From JBCBAP01 sp038532435 (GTDB lineage Bacteria > Pseudomonadota > Alphaproteobacteria > Rhodobacterales > Rhodobacteraceae), in the NCBI GenBank assembly GCA_038532435.1, contig JBCBAP010000042.1:1-30108 (forward strand): DNA of 30,108 nucleotides, given 5' to 3'. The notes under the pieces were generated by a model. That model made no database searches and was not told the DNA's origin. It was given only the letters and a program-made list of their open reading frames with translations. The position numbers and the translations under genes were made by a program. Of this stretch, positions 22,250 to 29,229 are shown one piece after another. Each line of letters begins with the position of its first letter. Position 1 is the first letter of the stretch.

Positions 22250-24379
22250 ATGGCTCCATCACAGGAAATCGATCTTGCGGGCGTGGACCCGGACGCGGTC
22301 TCCGAAACCGATGCGGCCGGGATCCTCGCGGCCCTTGCCCGGCGGATGGCCGAGGCGGATGTGGGCTACCACGGCAACGACGATCCGATCATGTCCGACG
22401 CGGAATATGACCGGCTCAAGGCGATAAACCTCGCACTCGAAACACGGTTTCCGGACCTTGTCCGGGCCGACAGTCCGTCGCTCAAGACCGGGTCAGCGCC
22501 GTCTGACAGTTTCGCGAAGGTCCGGCATCGGGTGCCGATGCTGTCGCTCTCGAACGTGTTCGACGACACGGACGTGGCCGAATTCGTGGAGCGGGTGGCA
22601 CGGTTTCTCGGCACGAACGATCCGATTGCCGTCACGGCGGAACCGAAGATCGACGGGCTCTCGCTCAGCCTGCGCTACGAAAACGGTGCGCTGGTCGAGG
22701 CGGCAACCCGAGGCGACGGGGAGGTCGGTGAGAACGTCACCGCCAACGCCCGCACCATCGACGATGTTCCCGAGCAGCTGACCGGTGCGCCGGACGTGCT
22801 TGAGGTGCGCGGCGAGGTCTACATGTCCCACGATGCCTTTCGCGCGCTCAACGTGCGGCAGGAGGAGGCGGGGCAGAAAATCTTCGCCAACCCGCGCAAC
22901 GCGGCGGCAGGCTCGCTCCGCCAGCTCGACGCGACGATCACAGCCGCACGCCCACTCAGGTTCTTCGCCTATGCCTGGGGCGAAGTGAGCGCGGCGCTCG
23001 CCGACACCCAGATGGGCGCGATCAACCGGCTGGCGTCTCTCGGGTTCCATACCAATCCCCTCACCGCGCTCTGCACCGGTGTGGAAGAGATGATCGCGCA
23101 CTACACCCGGATCGGCGAGATGCGGCCCGAGCTTGGCTACGACATCGACGGCGTCGTCTACAAGGTCGACGATCTCGCCTTGCAGACCCGGCTCGGTTTC
23201 CGCTCGAACAATCCCCGCTGGGCCACGGCGCACAAGTTTCCGGCGGAGGTCGCCTCCACGGTGCTGGAGAAGATCGAGATCCAGGTCGGGCGGACCGGTG
23301 CGCTCAGCCCGGTCGCGCGCCTGCGCCCGGTGACGGTCGGCGGCGTCGTCGTCTCCAATGCAACGCTCCACAACGCGGACTACATCGCTGGCGTGGACAG
23401 CAAGGGCCAGCCGATCCGTGACGGCAGGGACATCCGTGAGGGCGACACGGTTTCGATCTACCGCGCAGGCGACGTGATCCCGAAGGTCAAGGATGTGGAC
23501 CTGAGCTGCCGCCCCGTCGATGCGAGGCCCTATCAGTTTCCGACACTCTGCCCCGAATGCCAGAGCCACGTGGTCCGTGAGCCCGGCGAGGCCGTGCACC
23601 GCTGCACCGGTGGTCTGATCTGCCCCGCGCAGGCGGTGGAAAAGCTCAAGCACTTCGTCTCCCGCGCCGCCTTCGACATAGAGGGGCTGGGCGCGAAGCA
23701 GGTCGAGGCCTTTTTCACCGACGGCTGGATCGCGACACCCGCAGATATCTTCACGCTGGAGGAGCGGTTCGGCGACGGCTTGCAGCAGCTCAGGAACCGG
23801 GAGGGGTGGGGGCAGAAATCCGCGGACAATCTCTTTGCGGCGATTGCGGAGAAGCGGCGCATCCCGCTCAACCGGCTCATCTTCGGCCTTGGCATTCGCC
23901 ATGTGGGCGAAAGCTCGGCGATGCTGCTCGCCCGTCGCTACGGAACCTGGGCGGCGTTTTCGGCCGCGATGCAGGAGGCTGCGGAGGCGGAAAGTGCTGC
24001 CTGGGCAGAGCTCGTCGATATCGATGGCGTGGGGGACGTAATGGCCCGGGCGATCGTCGATTTTTTTGTCGAACCGGTGGCGCGGGAAGCACTGGACCGG
24101 TTGATCGCCCATCTCGACATCGAAGCGGTCGAGGCACCGGCGACCGAAGGCAGCCCGGTTGCGGGCAAGACGGTCGTGTTCACCGGCACGCTGGAGAAGA
24201 TGACCCGGGCGGAGGCGAAGGCGCGGGCAGAAGCGCTCGGCGCGAAGGTCGCTGGCTCGGTCTCCAAGAAGACCGATCTTGTCATCGCGGGGCCGGGAGC
24301 CGGGTCGAAGGCGAAAAAGGCCGAAGAGCTGGGCATCGACATCCTCACCGAGGACGACTGGCTTGCGCTGATCGCGTGA
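22250..24379 (+). CDS. ligA: NAD-dependent DNA ligase LigA
   Basis: LigA seals nicks in replication and repair. The 709-residue product shows all domains in order: the Ia domain with YHGNDDPIMSDAEYD (about residues 40-53), the adenylation domain with the AMP-lysine K133 in EPKIDGLS, the OB fold, the zinc finger with C434, C437, C452 and C458, the helix-hairpin-helix region (about 520-620), and a BRCT domain at about 632-709 (GKTVVFTGTLEKMTRAEAK). GGGGAGGG precedes the start. It lies 60 bases after ctrA and is followed almost directly by recG. Confidence 0.96.
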   Translation: MAPSQEIDLAGVDPDAVSETDAAGILAALARRMAEADVGYHGNDDPIMSDAEYDRLKAINLALETRFPDLVRADSPSLKTGSAPSDSFAKVRHRVPMLSLSNVFDDTDVAEFVERVARFLGTNDPIAVTAEPKIDGLSLSLRYENGALVEAATRGDGEVGENVTANARTIDDVPEQLTGAPDVLEVRGEVYMSHDAFRALNVRQEEAGQKIFANPRNAAAGSLRQLDATITAARPLRFFAYAWGEVSAALADTQMGAINRLASLGFHTNPLTALCTGVEEMIAHYTRIGEMRPELGYDIDGVVYKVDDLALQTRLGFRSNNPRWATAHKFPAEVASTVLEKIEIQVGRTGALSPVARLRPVTVGGVVVSNATLHNADYIAGVDSKGQPIRDGRDIREGDTVSIYRAGDVIPKVKDVDLSCRPVDARPYQFPTLCPECQSHVVREPGEAVHRCTGGLICPAQAVEKLKHFVSRAAFDIEGLGAKQVEAFFTDGWIATPADIFTLEERFGDGLQQLRNREGWGQKSADNLFAAIAEKRRIPLNRLIFGLGIRHVGESSAMLLARRYGTWAAFSAAMQEAAEAESAAWAELVDIDGVGDVMARAIVDFFVEPVAREALDRLIAHLDIEAVEAPATEGSPVAGKTVVFTGTLEKMTRAEAKARAEALGAKVAGSVSKKTDLVIAGPGAGSKAKKAEELGIDILTEDDWLALIA

Positions 24380-24383
24380 CCTG

Positions 24384-26468
24384 ATGCCCCGGCCCGAGAT
24401 CCTCTTCCCGCTCTTTGCAGACCTTCAGACCCTCCCTGGGATCGGGCCGAAATCCGTGACGAACTACGAACGGCTCGGGGTGACCCGGCCCCGGGACCTG
24501 CTTTTCACCCTGCCGCAAGGCGGGATCGACAGGCGACTACGCCCAACGGTGGCAGGTCACCCGCCCAGCGTGGTGACCGTGGAGGTGGAGGTGCTCAATC
24601 ATCAGGCGCCTCGCCAGCAGGGGCGGCCGCACCGGGTCTGGGTCTCCGACGGGCAGGCGGAGTTTGCTCTGATATTCTTCCACGCACGGTCGGACTGGCT
24701 TTCCCGCCAGCTTCCCGTTGGTGGGCGGCGGGTGATCTCGGGCAAGCTCGAGCACTTCGATGGGGGCGCGCAGATGGCCCATCCCGATCACATCCTGCCA
24801 CCGAAAGAGCTCAAGGACCTGCCGGAGTTCGAACCGGTTTATCCGCTAAGCCAGGGGATCACCCAGAAGGGGATTGCCCGGGCCGCTGGCGGTGTGCTTG
24901 CGGGGGTGCCGGAGCTTGCGGAATGGATCGATCCGACGGTGCTTGCGGACCGGGGCTGGCCGGACTGGCGGGCGGCAGTCCGGGCCGTACACGCGCCGAC
25001 GCGGCAGGAGGATGTGGCGCCGACCCATCCGGCTCGGGCGCGGCTTGCCTACGACGAACTGCTCTCTCACCAGATGGCGCTCGGCCTCGCCCGCGCGTCT
25101 GCACGGCGCAAACCGGGTCTGCGCACCATGGGTGACGGGCGGTTGCGGGATCGTCTGCGCGCCTCCTTGCCCTACGCACCCACGGGCGCGCAGACCCGCG
25201 CGGTGGCGGAGATCGTCGAGGATCTCGCGGCCCCCCATCGCATGAACCGCCTGCTGCAAGGGGATGTCGGATCAGGAAAAACGCTTGTGGCCATGCTTGC
25301 GATGCTCGCCGCGGTCGAGGCCGGGGGTCAGGCCGCGCTAATGGCCCCAACGGAAATCCTCGCGCGCCAGCATATGGAGGGGCTTGGCCCGCTTGCGCGG
25401 GATCTCGGCATTCGGATGGAGTGCCTGACCGGCCGGGACAAGGGGGCGGAGCGGGCCGCACGGCTCGCGGCACTCGCCTCAGGAGAGATCGATATCCTGA
25501 TCGGGACCCACGCGCTGTTCCAGAAGGCGGTGGTGTTCGCGGATCTGCGCCTCGCGATCATCGACGAACAGCACCGGTTCGGGGTCCGGCAGCGGATGGA
25601 TCTGGGGGAAAAGGGGGCGGCGGTCGATATCCTCGTGATGACCGCGACACCGATCCCACGCTCCCTGTCGTTGGCTCACTATGGCGACATGGATCTCAGC
25701 ATCCTCGACGAAAAACCGCCGGGCCGGAAACCGATCGAGACCGTGCTCGTGAGTGCGGAGCGTCTGTCCGAGGTTGTCGCGCGGATGGGCAGGGCGATCG
25801 CCGAAGGCCGCCGCGCCTACTGGGTCTGCCCGCTGGTGGAGGAAAGCGAGGTCGTTGCGATGACCGCCGCTGAGGACCGGTTCAAGCACCTGCGTGCCGC
25901 CTTGGGCGAGGGAGCTGTTGGCCTCGTCCATGGCCAGATGCCTCCGGCCGAAAAGGACGCCGCGATGGAGGACTTCATCGCCGGTCGCACCAAGCTTCTG
26001 GTGGCAACGACGGTGATCGAGGTGGGCGTCAACGTGCCTGAGGCCACGATCATGGTTATCGAGCAGGCCGAACAGTTCGGCCTCGCGCAACTGCACCAGT
26101 TGCGGGGCAGGGTGGGGCGCGGCGGTGAGGCCTCCACCTGCCTTCTGCTCTACAGCGGCCCCCTCGGGGAGACTGCCCGCGCCCGCCTGCAGATCATGCG
26201 GGAGACGGAGGACGGCTTCCGGATCGCCGATGAGGATCTGCGGCTGCGCGGTGCGGGAGACGTGCTCGGCGTTCAGCAATCCGGCCTGCCACGGTTTCAG
26301 ATCGCGGACCTCGAACATCAGGGGGACCTTATGGCCACCGCGCAGAAGGATGCCCGGCTTGCCCTCGATCAGGATCCGAAACTCGAAAGCGCGCGGGGCG
26401 AGGCCCTGCGCACGCTGCTCTACCTCATGGACCGGGATCAGGCGATCCGTCTACTTTCCGTTGGTTAA
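24384..26468 (+). CDS. recG: ATP-dependent DNA helicase RecG
   Basis: RecG is a branch-migrating helicase that regresses stalled forks. The 694-residue product has the wedge domain at the N-terminus (LPGIGPKSVTNYERLG, about residues 17-32), Walker A GDVGSGKT at 293-300, Walker B/DEQH box at 394-397 (IIDEQHRFG), then the superfamily 2 C-terminal motifs, including the LRGRVGRG segment typical of RecG. The ATG lies 5 bases after the ligA stop, so the two are in one operon. Its 3' end overlaps a CtrA-like site of the next unit. Confidence 0.95.
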   Translation: MPRPEILFPLFADLQTLPGIGPKSVTNYERLGVTRPRDLLFTLPQGGIDRRLRPTVAGHPPSVVTVEVEVLNHQAPRQQGRPHRVWVSDGQAEFALIFFHARSDWLSRQLPVGGRRVISGKLEHFDGGAQMAHPDHILPPKELKDLPEFEPVYPLSQGITQKGIARAAGGVLAGVPELAEWIDPTVLADRGWPDWRAAVRAVHAPTRQEDVAPTHPARARLAYDELLSHQMALGLARASARRKPGLRTMGDGRLRDRLRASLPYAPTGAQTRAVAEIVEDLAAPHRMNRLLQGDVGSGKTLVAMLAMLAAVEAGGQAALMAPTEILARQHMEGLGPLARDLGIRMECLTGRDKGAERAARLAALASGEIDILIGTHALFQKAVVFADLRLAIIDEQHRFGVRQRMDLGEKGAAVDILVMTATPIPRSLSLAHYGDMDLSILDEKPPGRKPIETVLVSAERLSEVVARMGRAIAEGRRAYWVCPLVEESEVVAMTAAEDRFKHLRAALGEGAVGLVHGQMPPAEKDAAMEDFIAGRTKLLVATTVIEVGVNVPEATIMVIEQAEQFGLAQLHQLRGRVGRGGEASTCLLLYSGPLGETARARLQIMRETEDGFRIADEDLRLRGAGDVLGVQQSGLPRFQIADLEHQGDLMATAQKDARLALDQDPKLESARGEALRTLLYLMDRDQAIRLLSVG

Positions 26469-26479
26469 CCATGGCTTAG
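26465..26479 (+). promoter_or_regulatory. CtrA-like site in front of the SOS-type small-peptide unit
   Basis: TTAACCATGGCTTAG reads TTAA-N7-TTAG, one mismatch from the CtrA consensus. Its centre is about 21 bases upstream of a good -10-like hexamer (GATAAT, 26491-26496), the geometry seen in CtrA-activated promoters, where the CtrA site occupies the -35 region. It overlaps the recG stop codon. Confidence 0.4.
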
Positions 26480-26485
26480 CATTTT

Positions 26486-26500
26486 GTTCCGATAATGTTC
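26486..26500 (+). promoter_or_regulatory. LexA (SOS) box, GTTC-N7-GTTC
   Basis: GTTCCGATAATGTTC is an exact match to the alphaproteobacterial LexA operator GTTC-N7-GTTC. The spacer contains GATAAT, five of six bases of a -10 element, so LexA binding would block the promoter. It lies 76 bases upstream of a small membrane-peptide ORF. Confidence 0.7.
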
Positions 26501-26510
26501 CCATTTTGTG

Positions 26511-26540
26511 TTGACAGAATTGGGTCGAAAAGAGAACATT
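26511..26540 (+). promoter_or_regulatory. Second candidate promoter for the small-peptide unit
   Basis: A perfect TTGACA -35 (26511-26516) lies just after the LexA box, but only weak -10 sequences follow (GAACAT at 26534-26539 or AACATT at 26535-26540). If this is the main promoter, the LexA box lies upstream of it and simple repression would be less direct. Confidence 0.4.
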
Positions 26541-26575
26541 AGGGCAACACAGCAGAACACACCGAGGATGTTCCG

Positions 26576-26692
26576 ATGATTGCTCGCCTGACCCAGAAGC
26601 TGCCCGCCCGTCATATCATCGAAGATACGCTTGGTTTTGCAGCGCTTTGCGTGCTGGTCGTCGGCGCGATGTTCGCCCCCGGCATGATCTGA
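26576..26692 (+). CDS. 38-residue single-pass membrane peptide under a LexA box
   Basis: The ORF at 26576 encodes 38 residues. The N-terminal part is basic (Arg4, Lys8, Arg12, with His13), then come Glu16 and Asp17, and residues 18-37 form one continuous hydrophobic segment (TLGFAALCVLVVGAMFAPG). By the positive-inside rule the N-terminus should be cytoplasmic. A weak AGG lies about 8 bases upstream (CCGAGG at 26562-26567). There is no named family I recognise. The combination of a consensus LexA box, a tiny TM peptide and a strong terminator after it recalls SidA of Caulobacter (SOS-induced division inhibitor) and TisB, but sequence similarity to either was not established. It does not belong to recG: the transcription signals lie between them. 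Confidence 0.6.
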   Translation: MIARLTQKLPARHIIEDTLGFAALCVLVVGAMFAPGMI

Positions 26693-26821
26693 CAGTTTCG
26701 CCTGCGGTCCCGAAAGGTCCGGCCCCCCAGCCTTCTACTCTGTCCCGGTGAAGGTGTTATCGCTGTCTGATTGCCTCTCAGACACCGTCTGTCCCACGGG
26801 TTCGACCTTGATCGCCACCTT

Positions 26822-26859
26822 GTCGCCGCGCGTCACCCCGACGTTGCGGCGACTTTTTT
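26822..26859 (+). terminator. Rho-independent terminator of the small-peptide unit
   Basis: GTCGCCGC (26822-26829) pairs perfectly with GCGGCGAC (26846-26853), with a further CGTC/GACG pairing inside, and six T residues follow (26854-26859). The T-tract favours plus-strand transcripts. It overlaps the last codons of the minus-strand scaffold gene, which on that strand has no T-tract. A short hairpin at 26765-26783 (GTCTGA/TCAGAC) lies in the 3' part of the same transcript. Confidence 0.85.
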
Positions 26860-27297
26860 ATGTTCGAGGCTTTCCATCGCCTCGAGCGTGGCCTCCGGCA
26901 CGAGAAGGATCGAGGCGTGGCGATTTTTGTAGGAGCGGGCCGGCATAAGTGCCTCGTACCCTTCGAACGGCGCATCGGGAACAGGGCCCTCCGCCTTGAG
27001 CATCGCCTTGAGCTGATCGCGGGCGGCGCGCACATCCTCGACCGTTTTGCCGATCGCCTGCCCGGCGAAGACCGCGGCGGAGGCCTGACCGAGCGCGCAG
27101 GCCTTCACGTCCTGCCCGAAACCGGTGATGACCCCATCCTCCACGGTCACGTCCACATGGACCGTCGACCCACACAGGGGTGAGCGGCGCATGACGGTCG
27201 CGTCCGCGCCCGCCAGCCGGTCGTGGTGCGGGATATCGGTGGCCAGCGCCAGGATGCGCTGGGAGTAGAGCTTCATCAGGTCGTCATCGGTGCTCAT
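26833..27297 (-). CDS. Iron-sulfur cluster assembly scaffold protein (IscU/NifU-N-like)
   Basis: A 154-residue protein of the NifU N-terminal/IscU family. Two scaffold cysteines are in place: C42 in SPLCGST and C67 in KACALGQASA. The third position, where IscU has HCSIL, reads RHASI here, so H127 is present but the cysteine is replaced by A128. That argues for a variant or an accessory role rather than a standard [2Fe-2S] scaffold. GGGGAAG precedes the start. It diverges from hisI, and its 3' end overlaps the terminator of the small-peptide unit. No isc or suf genes are nearby. Confidence 0.82.
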   Translation of the reverse strand: MSTDDDLMKLYSQRILALATDIPHHDRLAGADATVMRRSPLCGSTVHVDVTVEDGVITGFGQDVKACALGQASAAVFAGQAIGKTVEDVRAARDQLKAMLKAEGPVPDAPFEGYEALMPARSYKNRHASILLVPEATLEAMESLEHKKVAATSG

Positions 27298-27366
27298 GCT
27301 GGTCTTCCCCTGCTCGCGCCTGCGCTATAGATAGACCGTCCGATCTTCCCTGCAAAGAGAGCTCAA

Positions 27367-27732
27367 ATGACGCGCTTTGATCCAGCCGCACTAAAGTACA
27401 ACGAGGCGGGCCTGATCCCGGCCATCGCGCAGGATCACGAAAGCGGTGAGGTGCTGATGATGGCGTGGATGAACGCGGAGAGCCTCGCTGAGACACTTGA
27501 GACCGGCCGCGCGACCTACTGGTCGCGGTCCCGGCAGGCATTCTGGCGGAAGGGTGAGAGCTCCGGCCATGTGCAGACGGTGACCGATCTGAGGGTCGAT
27601 TGCGATCGGGACTGCATCCTGATGCTGGTCGAACAGGTGGGCCCGGCCTGCCACACGAACCGGCGGACCTGCTTCTACACGGCGGTGCGGGACGGCGCGG
27701 AGGTGGAACTCATGTCACCGGAGACCGACTAG
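27367..27732 (+). CDS. hisI: Phosphoribosyl-AMP cyclohydrolase HisI
   Basis: HisI opens the purine ring of phosphoribosyl-AMP in histidine biosynthesis. The 121-residue product is a single-domain HisI without a HisE fusion. It carries the metal-binding DCDRDC (D78, C79, D80, D82, C83) and the zinc-site cysteines in GPACHTNRRTCFY (C95, C102), plus H68. Its 3' end overlaps the gluQ gene by 18 bases in convergent orientation. The rest of the his pathway is not in this window. Confidence 0.95.
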   Translation: MTRFDPAALKYNEAGLIPAIAQDHESGEVLMMAWMNAESLAETLETGRATYWSRSRQAFWRKGESSGHVQTVTDLRVDCDRDCILMLVEQVGPACHTNRRTCFYTAVRDGAEVELMSPETD

Positions 27733-28602
27733 CGCGCGGATCTCTTCGGGGCTGCACTCCTCCGCGCGGTAGAGCCGGATGGCGCGCGCATCGTCTCTCT
27801 TCGCCAGGCGTTTGCCTGCCTCATCACGGATAAGCCGGTGGTGGCGGTAGACCGGCGTCGGCAGGTCGAGCAGGCGTTGCAGGACCACATGGATCGCCGT
27901 GGCATCGAACAGATCCTCCCCCCGGGTCACGTGGGTGATGCCCTGCGCTGCGTCGTCCACAACGACGCTCAGGTGGTAGGAGGTGCCCATGTTACGGCGC
28001 GCGAGGACCACATCGCCGACCTCCCGCCGTACGGTTTGAGCTGCGAGGTGCACGGTCGTGGGCTTACCGATCGTGTTGCGGGATCGCGCGATATCCCGTG
28101 TTCCGATCTCTGCGAACAACAGATCCCCAACGTGATCGAGGGCTTGCCCCATGTTCAGGCGAAGCACCGCGTCCACCGGCATCGGTCCGGAGGGCACATG
28201 CCTGCATGTCCCCGGATAGACGATCCCGTCCGGCCCGATGAGCGGCGCGCCCTCCTGCGGGGCGGAAGCGGCGGTTTCGATGTCGCGCCGGGTGCAGGTG
28301 CAGGGATAGAGGACGCCGAGGGACCAGAGCTGCGCCAGGGCAGCGCGATAGGCATGCGTCCGTTCTGACTGGCGCATGACCGGTTCCTCCCAGCGCAGCC
28401 CCAGCCACCGCATATCGTCGTAGATCAGCGCCTCCCATTCCGGCCGCGCCCGGCTCCGGTCGATATCCTCGATGCGGAGGAGAAAGGTGCCGTCCGTTCG
28501 CTCCGCCGCCTCGAACGCCGTAAGAGCAGAGAAGGCGTGGCCCAGATGCAGGGGGCCCGTCGGCGATGGGGCGAACCGTTCCCTAACGTTTGCGGAGCAC
28601 AT
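27715..28602 (-). CDS. gluQ: Glutamyl-Q tRNA(Asp) synthetase GluQRS
   Basis: GluQRS attaches glutamate to queuosine-34 of tRNA-Asp; it is a truncated glutamyl-tRNA synthetase without an anticodon domain. The 295-residue product has the HIGH-like motif in PSPTGPLHLGHA (12-23), the zinc site C101, C103, Y129 and C133, and a KMSKS-equivalent KRLAKRDDA near residue 262. The start codon at 28602 overlaps the 3' end of the upstream methyltransferase by 20 bases, and its ribosome-binding site is poor, so translational coupling is likely. Confidence 0.92.
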   Translation of the reverse strand: MCSANVRERFAPSPTGPLHLGHAFSALTAFEAAERTDGTFLLRIEDIDRSRARPEWEALIYDDMRWLGLRWEEPVMRQSERTHAYRAALAQLWSLGVLYPCTCTRRDIETAASAPQEGAPLIGPDGIVYPGTCRHVPSGPMPVDAVLRLNMGQALDHVGDLLFAEIGTRDIARSRNTIGKPTTVHLAAQTVRREVGDVVLARRNMGTSYHLSVVVDDAAQGITHVTRGEDLFDATAIHVVLQRLLDLPTPVYRHHRLIRDEAGKRLAKRDDARAIRLYRAEECSPEEIRALVGLR

Positions 28603-29197
28603 AGACCGTTGATTTTAGGTCGATCTTTGGCAGGTGTTCGCCATAGGCCTTGAACACCAGGTCGGCACCGCCCTCATCGACCCAGCCGGAGATACGGCCC
28701 TCGTACGTCCAGTCCGCAAGCGCGTGGTCGTTGAGCGAGAACACGAAATGTCCCCCCGCGGGCAAGATGCCCATGACCGCATCCAGCGTCTCCGCCGGGG
28801 CATGACCCGGGTTCAGCACGCCAACGGCGGAGACCGCTGTGTAGCTGCCCTCGGGCACTGGAAGTGGATCCTCAAGATCCACCTCGCGCAGGGTGCGGTA
28901 GATGCCGCGGGCACGGGCCTGCGCGATCATCTCAGGGCTCAGGTCGAGACCATCGAGGACCGTGAATCCCCCCGCACGATAGGCAAGACCGGAAAGGCCG
29001 GTACCGCAGCCGATGTCGAGGATCGGTGTGCTCCCGTCCTCGACGAACTCAGCGAGTGCCGCGGCACATCGGGCGGGGGTCGCGTAACCGTTTTCGGAGA
29101 CTTCCGCGTCATAACTCGCGGCCCAGTCATTGTAGAGGTCCCGCGTCGCGTCCCGTCCGCCGATATCGTAGACCTTATCGAGGAACTTTTCCGTCAC
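28583..29197 (-). CDS. Class I SAM-dependent methyltransferase
   Basis: A 204-residue methyltransferase of the class I Rossmann fold. The SAM-binding motif is LDIGCGTGLSG (60-70), with a downstream GLDLSPEMIAQARARG. The substrate is not identifiable. The start is a GTG at 29197. A GC-rich hairpin (29202-29220) upstream contains the presumed Shine-Dalgarno. It lies between trmFO and gluQ on the same strand. Confidence 0.87.
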   Translation of the reverse strand: MTEKFLDKVYDIGGRDATRDLYNDWAASYDAEVSENGYATPARCAAALAEFVEDGSTPILDIGCGTGLSGLAYRAGGFTVLDGLDLSPEMIAQARARGIYRTLREVDLEDPLPVPEGSYTAVSAVGVLNPGHAPAETLDAVMGILPAGGHFVFSLNDHALADWTYEGRISGWVDEGGADLVFKAYGEHLPKIDLKSTVYVLRKR

Positions 29198-29201
29198 ACC
29201 T

Positions 29202-29220
29202 GTCCCCCTCCCTCGGGGAC
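29202..29220 (-). promoter_or_regulatory. Hairpin overlapping the methyltransferase ribosome-binding site
   Basis: GTCCCC (29202-29207) pairs with GGGGAC (29215-29220) around a 7-nt loop. On the minus-strand transcript, the loop and one arm contain GGAGGGGG, about 7 bases before the GTG, so folding could hide it. There is no T-tract, so a terminator is unlikely. Confidence 0.45.
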
Positions 29221-29229
29221 GGGGCGAGC

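Noticed and set aside
22493..24112. 539-residue minus-strand ORF over ligA
   Set aside because: Antisense shadow; ligA is complete with all domains.
26748..26948. 66-residue plus-strand ORF downstream of the small peptide
   Set aside because: It runs through the terminator stem and over the 3' end of the IscU-like gene, with no ribosome-binding site or family feature.
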